Shown here in pieces: positions 56,845-64,000 of a stretch of DNA of 64,000 nt (position 1 is its first letter; every line of letters starts with the position of its first letter). A program made the position numbers and the translations under genes. The stretch comes from Amorphophallus konjac (Eukaryota > Streptophyta > Magnoliopsida > Alismatales > Araceae): the NCBI GenBank assembly GCA_022559845.1, contig JAHNEJ010000768.1, forward strand, positions 62,001 to 126,000. Direction: 5' to 3'. The notes under the pieces were generated by a model. That model was not told the origin of the DNA, searched no databases, and saw only the letters and a list, made by a program, of their open reading frames with translations.

Positions 56845-59800
56845 TGTAATGCCTTGGATTCTTATCGGATTCTTATTAGGTCTTTCAGATCTTTTTCAGA
56901 GAGTTTCGGATCACTTTTGTGGGTCCTGAGTTGAGTTTTACGATCCGTGTGGGTTTTTCTCTCATACTAGTTACTGAACCCTGCGGTGAGTTTATTTCTC
57001 AGTTCATCGACTCGTGGGTGCCGCAGTTGCGATGTACTCGTCGAAAGGATCGTTTCGACTATTTTTGTGCATTTTTCTGAATTAGTCTATTTTTGGGCTA
57101 ATTATCAAATTTTTGGAAATTCAAAAAATTTCCTAATTTCTTTCTTTTTATTTTCCTTCCTCTCTCATCCCTTCTCATTTTGCAGCGACCCTCTCTCTCT
57201 CCCGTTTTCTCTCCTCTCTCGCCCTTCCGGCTCCGGCTGCAGACGGAGGAGTCTCGTGGGTGAGGTGGCGACGGCGTGGGGTCCATGAGGTGCGCGATCG
57301 GGCGAGGATCGAATCGGTTTTGGCGTGATACCGAACGGTGGATTCAAAGATGACGGTCGAGCTCGCGACGTGATTTTCGACGTGGTTTAGACACTTCGGC
57401 GCACAGTTTCTTCGGTGGAGGTAGGGAGATGGATCACCCACTTCTCCTCTACGTTTTTCCTACAGTTTCAGATCGTTCGGTGCGAGAACGAGCAAGTTTG
57501 GGCTCGTTTTAGCAAAACCATGATTTTCTGGAGTTCATAGGGTTCGCCAGAAAACGACGACGGATTCTAGATCAGTTAGTGTCAATGGACTCCATGGAAT
57601 GTCTGCATTCCATAGTCATTGATTTCGTCGTGATTGTCGGTCATTCGGGACCGTTAGGAGCCCGAGAAGTCCGGCGACTCCATTTGGGTTGATTTTGGAA
57701 AATCGCATGTTTCTCGTTGTTTCTCAGCCGATTCAACTCCCGTTGGAGTCTATGTGTTGTGTATGGTCATCACCGTTGTATCCCCTTTGTTTCGGAATGA
57801 ACGGGGCGTGGTAAGGCCACGATCGGGCCGATCCCATGATTCTCCCGCCATGACGCCTACACATTTTAATAGTAGCCGTGTAGGGCCTGGCGCGGCTGGC
57901 TTCAAACCATTTAGTGTAGGTCGGTGGGTGTCTGCGCGGTCGCGCGACAGACCGCCCTGTGGATGGCACGGCCAAGTGTGAGCCGTTCAGTCCCCTTGAG
58001 CGGCTGGTTCCCAGCCGTTCTATTTTTCCCGTTGGGTTGGGCGGCCAAGACTTGACCGCTCATCCTGGTTGACCGTTGGTCAATAGTTTAATGCGGTTCA
58101 TGGGGCAGTGACCCCTTAGCCGTCCTGTGTTTTGGAGCGGCCAGTCTCTGACCATTCTGTTTCTTTGAGCGGCCCTGTTCGGACCGTTCAGTCCATTGAG
58201 CGGCCCCTCTGTGACCGCCCAATGAGTTAAGTCTGTAGTTGTGTCAGTTGGCCGTGATGGCCTAATCTGTGTCCGTCTATCTGTCTTTGTGTCATAGGAT
58301 GGTTAGTTAGTCCGTGTCGTGGATCTTCTATAGATCGCTTGGTGGTTCGTTGGGCAGGTCAGCTGGAGTTGACTGAGTCTAGTGGTTTATCCTTGACCGC
58401 TACAGTCGTCTCGTGGCTCTACCCCCGACCGCCATTATCTTCGTCTCTGTGTGCATAGTGGCTTCCTCCTTTACTGCTTGATTTCCCTAGCAGCTGAGTG
58501 ATGGATCGCTTATGCCTAGAGTGTTGTTTCTCGTCATTTCACTTTCTGTGTATCTTGGCTTGACCTTGTGGTTTGCCGTTCCCGTGGATATCTTTTGATG
58601 TCTTATGAGGGCTAAGACCACGTTGGGAGGTATCCAAGAGTTTTCTTGCTTGAAGTAGGATTTTCTTTTCTACTATAGAATTGTCATTATCTGGTTCCGG
58701 TCAACCTGAGGTGACCCAGTGATTGACAGGTAACCTTGTGTGTCTCGGCAGTTCTGTCCAGTCCGAGACATGGTTCTGGATGCCTTGAGGTATCGCCTTA
58801 CCTCGGTTTGTGTGTCAGATGTGCTGAGGGTTCTCGGTGTTCCCTCATGTCCCCATGTGTCATTTTGTGCAGTCATGTCATTTATGTGGCTTTAGGATTA
58901 GACCGATTGGCGGCTTATTCCGCTTCGTACGATGATCTTCACTTCAAGTCGTAAGACTCAAAGATCGTTGTGTTGGCAGGTCTAGTTGCCCTATTCTGAG
59001 TCTGTTGGCAGTCGTTGTGCTGCCATGGTGCTTCGTAGTATGTGCGACAGTGCTTCCTTGCCTGTCGGTACTACAACACTCTTGTTTTAGAGTTCTATGT
59101 CTAGTGAGCCTCAACTAGTCGTAGCCTTACGACACGTTACGGCGTGTCAGCCCTTGTGGCGGGGCAGTTCTTGATATACGGTTTGTAAGCTAGTTTCCGT
59201 GGGCCCCCGCTGTACAGTGGCATCCTTCTGGGTGGGGAAAACTAGCTAGAGGCCTGGCTCTCCAGCAAGAGTCGGTGTGTGCACACGTGGTCTGGGGATT
59301 TGGACTGACGTCGACGGGCGTTACCCTGTCTAGTCACTCGTTACTATAGTTCCTATTCTAGTTACAGTGTCTTAGTCTCTACCGTGTGCTCAGCGGCATC
59401 GTAGACGAGACACTTGTAGGCACAACTTAAGACGTCAGTGGACGCAACTGGCTATTCTTCTAGTGAGGAGGTACTTCCGTCACATGACACGTGACTCTCG
59501 CGTTTCTCGTGCATCGTGACCTTTTCGAGTTAGCCTTCTCGTGGTCTTGCCTGAGGTCAGTGTTGTGTCGTATGCACGACGTTCTAGTCATGTGTGTCTA
59601 TGTCGGTTGTGTATAGGTCTTTCCCTAGGCTTGTGTGTCGGGTCTCGTAGGCCTTTGTCTTGGGCCTCGTGCTTGTTGACATATTAGCAACTCCTGACTT
59701 TGTTAGATCACAGTTCGTCTTCATGTTGCCATCTAGAGTAGTTTGTTAGGCCGAGGTTTGGTCGGCAGTCGTGTCTTCGTTCAGGTACGGCTTCTTTTCC

Positions 59801-60373
59801 CTTTTCTTTTAGCTGCTCTACTCCCTCCGTTCCGATTTTCTTTTATAGCTTTGTAGTTTAGTTTTCATGGTTTACTACTCCTGCTATTTACCTGCTGTTT
59901 TAGCGTGTTACTGCGTTATTTTTCAGTGGGGATCCGCGTGACCCCTACTTGGCCAGTGACACGAGGCTCACCCATGCTTTTCAAGTGGGTAACGTCGTTC
60001 TGCTTCCACGGTTCCTGGTGAGACGCGTTCGTAGTTGCCATCGGTACCTGCGGCAGGCTTTCCCGGACCTCAGTGTACGTCCTTCTTTTCTGTTGACTAT
60101 ATTGTGCTTATTTTCCTTTGGACTAGACTCTGGTATAATTGTTAACTTGAATCTGTTAATTAAAAAGTAATTTTATTTCTTCTACTTTAGCAAACCGATC
60201 TAATGAAATTTAATTACTTACTGTTATATCGCTGTGGCTTCAATGTACTACATGATAATCCTTTATCCCTTCGGAGCTTTACCGCTCTTGGGAGGCTTCA
60301 CGGGTTCCAAGTCGTATCCGGTCGGCTCGGTAGTCCTATCGGGTATATCCGGCATCTGGGATCTGGGTCGTCA
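56845..60373 (+). mobile_element. Element V 5' LTR
   Basis: 3529 bp ending GGGATCTGGGTCGTCA. Contains a pyrimidine-rich tract (57120-57230), a GAGCGGCC cluster (57979-58222) and long GC-balanced sequence with no recognised ORF. No convincing TATA box; TTTTATAGC near 59843 is weak. Confidence 0.85.
57979..58222. repeat. GAGCGGCC/GACCGTTC cluster in element V LTR
   Basis: Around ten GAGCGGCC, GAGCGGCT, GACCGTTCAG and GACCGCCC words in 244 bases, many in complementary pairs (GAGCGGCC facing GACCGTTC with G-T pairing). The cluster recurs, somewhat changed, at 62155-62400. Confidence 0.7.
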
Positions 60374-61058
60374 TAGGTGGTATCAGAGCATTGTTGTGTG
60401 AAGTACATGGGAATCCGAGATATACAATTTCAGAGTCCTGAAGTCTATGCAGTCTTCAGCTGGCATTAGGTTTCGTGATTCGTTGTCGTTTTATCACTGT
60501 TTCTCTATGATTTTGTGCATCTATCTTGGCGCTGTGTGGACCAGGTCTTGTCGGTTAGCTTTACTGTACTCTTCTCTCCTGGTAGAGTTAGCATGCGACT
60601 CGATCAGATGTAATATCTGAGTGAGGACTGACTTGATTGTGTTGTGGTCCGGTGCTATCGCTGGTGTCCTATATGCCAGGTGTTCCCTATTGCCTTTGGC
60701 ACTCGAGCCGATGATGTTGTCGAGCTGTCAGCTGAGAGGACTATGTCTCCTTGTTTAAGCTGATGTTCGCCGTGTCTGTCACCTTGTTTTCCTGATAGCT
60801 GTTGTCGTGGCATTGGTCGTGTCTCCTTTCCTGTGAAACGTAAGCGACGTTGCCTTGTTTTGGAAGTGTCAGACTTGTGTTCACTTGTGTCGTGCTCGAT
60901 CCAGAGCGTGTACTTGTGATTATGGTGTGACTATGTCCCTTTGAATTGTGTTTCTCAAGATTCACGCTGTTTCAAATTGTGTCTTGGGGTTGTTCTTCCC
61001 TGCTTCTCTTTGCTAGTCCTTAAATTTCAAGGACAAAATTTCTTAAAGGAGGGGAGGA
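60374..61058 (+). other. Element V internal region, no coding capacity
   Basis: 685 bases with the primer site TGGTATCAGAGCA at 60378-60390 and polypurine tract AAAGGAGGGGAGGA at 61045-61058. Neither strand has an ORF with family features; the 74-codon minus-strand frame at 60741-60965 is background. Confidence 0.85.
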
Positions 61059-62800
61059 TGTAATGCCCTGAATTCTTATCAGATTCTTATTAGGTCTTTC
61101 GGATCTTTTTCGGAGAGTTCCGGATCGCTTTTGTGGGTCCTGAGTTGAGTTTTACAATCCGTGTGGGTTTTTCTCTCGTACTAGTTACGGAACCCTGCGG
61201 TGAGTTTATTTCTCAGTTCATCGACTCATGGATGCCACGGTTGCGATATACTCATCGAGAGGATCATTTCGACTATTTTTGCGTATTTTTTTGAATTAGT
61301 CCATTTTCGGGATAATTATCGAATTTTCAAAAATTAGGAAAATTTTCTAATTTCTTTCTTTTTCTTTTCCTTCCTCTCTCCTCCCTTCTCATTTCGCCGC
61401 GACCCTCTCTCTCTCTCCCATTTTCTCTCCTCTCTCACCCTTTCGGCTCCGGCTGCAGACGGAGGAGGCTCGTGGGTGAGGTGGCGACGGCGTGGGGTCC
61501 ATGAGGTGCGCGATTGGGCGAGGATCGGATCAGTTTTGGCGCGATCTCGAACAGTGGATTCAAAGCTGACGATCGAGCTCGCGACGTGGTTTTCGGTGTG
61601 GTTTAGTCACTTTGGCGCACTGTTTCTTCGGTGGAGGTAGGGAGATGGATCACCCACTTCTCCTCTACGTTTTACTTATAGTTTCACATCGTTCGGTGCG
61701 AGAACGAGCGAGTTTGGGCTCATTTTAGCAAAACTGTGATTTTATAAAATTCGTAGGGTTCGCCAAAAAATGGTGACGGATTCTCGATCAGTTAGTGTCA
61801 ATGGACTGCCGGAATGTCTGCGTTCCATAGTAATTGATTTCGTCGCGATTGGCGGTCATTCGGGACCGTTAGGAGCCCGGGAAGTCCGGCGACTCCATTT
61901 GGGTTGATTTTGGAAATCGCCTGTTTCTCGCTGTTTCTTAGCCGATTTAACTCCCGTTGGAGTCTATGTTTTGTGTATGGTCATCACCGTTGTATCCCCT
62001 TCGTTTCGGAATGAACGGGGCGTGGAAAGGCCACGATCGGGCCCATCCCACGATTCTCCCGCCGTGACGCCTACATGTTTTAACAGTAGCCGTGTAGGGC
62101 TTGGCATGGCTGGCTTCGAACCATTTAGTGTAGGTCGGTGGGCGTGATGGCCTGATCCGTTCAGTCCCCTTGAGTAGCTGGTTCCCAGCCGTTCTATTTT
62201 TCTTGTTGGGTTGGGAGGCCAAGGCTGGACCGCTCATCCTCGTTGACCGTTGGTCAACAGTTTAAGGCAGTTCATGGGGCGGTGACCCCTTAGCCATCAT
62301 GTGTTTTAGAGTGGCCAATCTCTGATCGTTTTGTTCCTTTGAGCGGCCCTGTTCGGACCGTTCAGTCCATTGAGCGGCCCCCCTGTGATCGCCCAATGAG
62401 TTAAGTCCGTAGTTGTGTCAGTTGGCCGTGATGGCCTGATCCGTGTCCGTCTGTGTGTGTGTGTGTGTCATAGGATGGTTAGTTAGTCCGTGTCACGGAT
62501 CTTCTATAGATCGCTTGGTGGTTCGTTGGGCAGGTCAGCTGGAGTTGACTGAGTCTAGTGGTTTATCCTTGACCGCTACAATCGCCTCGTGGCTCTACCC
62601 CCGATCGCCATTATCTTCGTCTCTGTGTGCATAGCGGCTTCCTCCTTTACTGCTTGGTTTCCCTAGCAGCTGAGTGATGGATTGCTTATGCCCAGAGTGT
62701 CGTTTCTTGTCATTTTGCTTTCCGTGTATCTTGGCTTGACCTTGTGGTTTGCCGTTCTCGTGGATATCTTTGATGTCCTATGAGGGCTAAGACCACGTTG
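61059..62800 (+). mobile_element. Element V 3' LTR, truncated
   Basis: Matches 56845-58630 in order and then stops at GACCACGTTG, where the 5' LTR continues GGAGGTATCC. A (TG)n run near 62450-62468 is private to this copy. The remainder probably lies beyond element VI, outside the window. Confidence 0.85.
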
Positions 62801-64000
62801 TGGATGGGCATAAATCCCACACAAAATCACAAGAGAATAATTATGTGAAAATAGGGAGAATAATGATGATTAATGCATAAATAAGGGGAAGAAAAGCTTG
62901 CACGTGGTGCAAATATGGAGATGTGATCGCCAGAGGGGTTACCTCAATAATAATAAAAAAGGGATCGCGAATACCTGGTGAAGATTGGAACGCGGGATGA
63001 TGTGAAGTTCCTTCCTCCTTCTTCAATCGGCCGGCCGATGAGAAGGGTTATCCTTTTGATTACCTTGCAAAAAAGACAATGAAACAAAGCAAAAGATGGG
63101 ATCAGCCAACGTGCAGTAGTATCAATCCAAATAAAACATATGATGATGAAAAGAAATCAACATGCGCACCTTTTGTTTCTTTTGTTTTTTTTTAAAACCC
63201 CTAGAGAGACTAGGAGAGGAGATATGATGAAAAATATGCAACTGATGCAAAAGGGATGGAAACAATAGTAGACGGGATGGAGATACGATGAAAAAAATGC
63301 AAAGCAATAGAAATAAGATAAAAACAACAATAAAGCCCCGCTGTCCCTTGATGACAGTAAAAGGGGAACCGAGATAGGAAGAAGAGGAAGCAGCAGGATG
63401 CAATAGGAAGTTTGAACTTGATAATCCCGGCCTCGGTACCTTCGTAACCTTTCAAAGGGTCGATCAGGACTCCCTTAAATAAGGTTCAGATCAAAGGATA
63501 AACATGGACAGGAAGATGGCAATGGCAATGTTTATCAAAAGCAAGAGCCCAATCGAGCAAGAACGTCAAACAAGGCAGGACTCTGTGAGGGAAAGATGGA
63601 AGAAGGTAGGACACCGGAGGTGAAACACGCCCTTCAACAGGGCGTCAATTCTTGATTTGACGACCTACCCATACGGCGTTTCATAAAACACGACCCAATC
63701 CAGGGCGTTTCTTCCTGGATTCAATTTTGGCAATGAAACCTTCCTTTATTTGAAAAAGATTAAAAGCCGCCTGAAAAAGAGGCGTTTCTTAAAAACACGC
63801 CCTGAGGAAGGACGTTATTCATAAAATGCATTTTATTTCATTTTATTTTGAAAAAGGATAATACCAGGAATTGACGCCCTAATCATTGGTCGTCCTTTCT
63901 TTAAAAACGCCCTAGGTAAGGTCGTTATTTACAACGCGCCCTACTTCAGGTCGTGAATCACAAAAATGCAACAAAATGCAACGGAAAACCCACAAAAATA
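62801..64000. mobile_element. Element VI: unidentified insertion, runs off the window
   Basis: Begins TGGATGGGCATAAATCCC exactly where the element V LTR breaks, so a TG-starting LTR is likely. No ORF of note: AT-rich, with A-tracts and (GA)-rich segments to 63600, then an ACGCCC/GGGCGT hairpin-rich end. Orientation and family cannot be decided from this end alone. Confidence 0.55.
63625..63955. repeat. ACGCCC...GGGCGT hairpin words in element VI
   Basis: At least seven pairs of the type ACGCCC, short loop, GGGCGT or GGTCGT within 330 bases, including a CGTCAA/TTTGACG stem near 63642-63662. One stretch, ACGACCCAATCCAGGGCGTT (63690-63709), aligns with ACGCCCCAATCCTAGACGTC in element IV (31869-31888). 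Confidence 0.75.

Larger units (their letters stand above)
56845..62800 (+). mobile_element. Element V: non-coding Tekay-like LTR element, second LTR truncated by VI
   Basis: Starts TGTAATGCCTTGG in element III; left flank CTGGC. LTR 56845-60373 (3529 bp), internal region 60374-61058 (685 bp), second LTR from 61059 (TGTAATGCCCTG), broken at 62800. Primer site and polypurine tract are present, coding sequence is not. By structure it is a LARD/TRIM-like derivative. The LTRs differ by scattered changes and a 45-base block near 57935/62147. Confidence 0.88.
5208..64000 (+). mobile_element. Element III: decayed Tat/Ogre-like Ty3/gypsy host element (runs off the window)
   Basis: The outer element holding most of the window. 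Its pieces occur in order on the plus strand: LTR, primer site, gag, protease, then the region that precedes reverse transcriptase. They are separated by element II (TSD TTTCA), a foldback insertion, element IV (TSD GAACC) and element V. Family evidence is the Retrotrans_gag core, the FCPYHRMLGY/ENCYVFKD knuckle-like segment and a protease with ITFTEEDML before LVDPGATVNILP, an arrangement typical of Tat/Ogre elements. Reverse transcriptase and integrase are not in the window. Possible left target duplication AAATA (5203-5207); the right end is unseen. Confidence 0.8.

Overview
This window is plant nuclear intergenic DNA. It holds Ty1/copia SIRE-like, Ty3/gypsy chromovirus and Tat/Ogre-like retrotransposons, a MuDR-type transposon with spliced introns, and initiator-tRNA primer sites. 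I see no host gene, tRNA, rRNA or CRISPR. The species cannot be named from the sequence. Nearly every base belongs to transposable elements nested in one another, and I name them I to VII here.

Layout. Positions 1-3960 are the 3' part of a SIRE-like copia element (I): the RNase H end, then an extra 3' ORF split by a 2.3-kb solo gypsy LTR (1029-3342, exact 5-bp target duplication ACTCC). Positions 3961-5207 are a SIRE-type LTR cut short by element III. Element III (5208 to beyond the window end) is a decayed Tat/Ogre-like gypsy element whose pieces resurface between insertions: its LTR (5208-6928 and 23783-25539), gag (25664-28200 and 29284-30715), protease and following region (55072-56844).

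Insertions into III. (a) Element II, 6929-23777, minus strand, target duplication TTTCA: a SIRE-like element with 2.5-kb LTRs, gag and a protease stub but no other pol. Its 3' LTR is interrupted by element VII (8750-15789), a short chromovirus with a gag remnant, a novel repeat-containing ORF and only the integrase tail plus chromodomain. (b) A foldback SIRE fragment at 28201-29283 with two 303-bp inverted LTR tips. (c) Element IV, 30716-55066, target duplication GAACC: three 4.3-kb LTRs and two 889-bp internal regions in tandem, coding only for a small double zinc-knuckle protein. Its first LTR carries a 9.7-kb MuDR-like transposon (33136-42825) with a five-exon transposase broken by one stop and a GRF zinc-finger gene. 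That transposon carries a SIRE-derived 3' ORF fragment. (d) Element V, 56845-62800, has 3.5-kb LTRs and a 685-bp internal region with no ORF. Its second LTR is broken by VI (62801 to the end).

How the parts relate. II, IV, V and VII keep LTRs, primer sites and mostly polypurine tracts but lack reverse transcriptase, so they could only have moved using enzymes from elsewhere. The main new pattern is that most LTRs here carry their own reiterated short motif. In I, II, III, IV and VII a cluster lies upstream of the TATA box. Two SIRE-like LTRs also share a second reiterated motif downstream of TATA.
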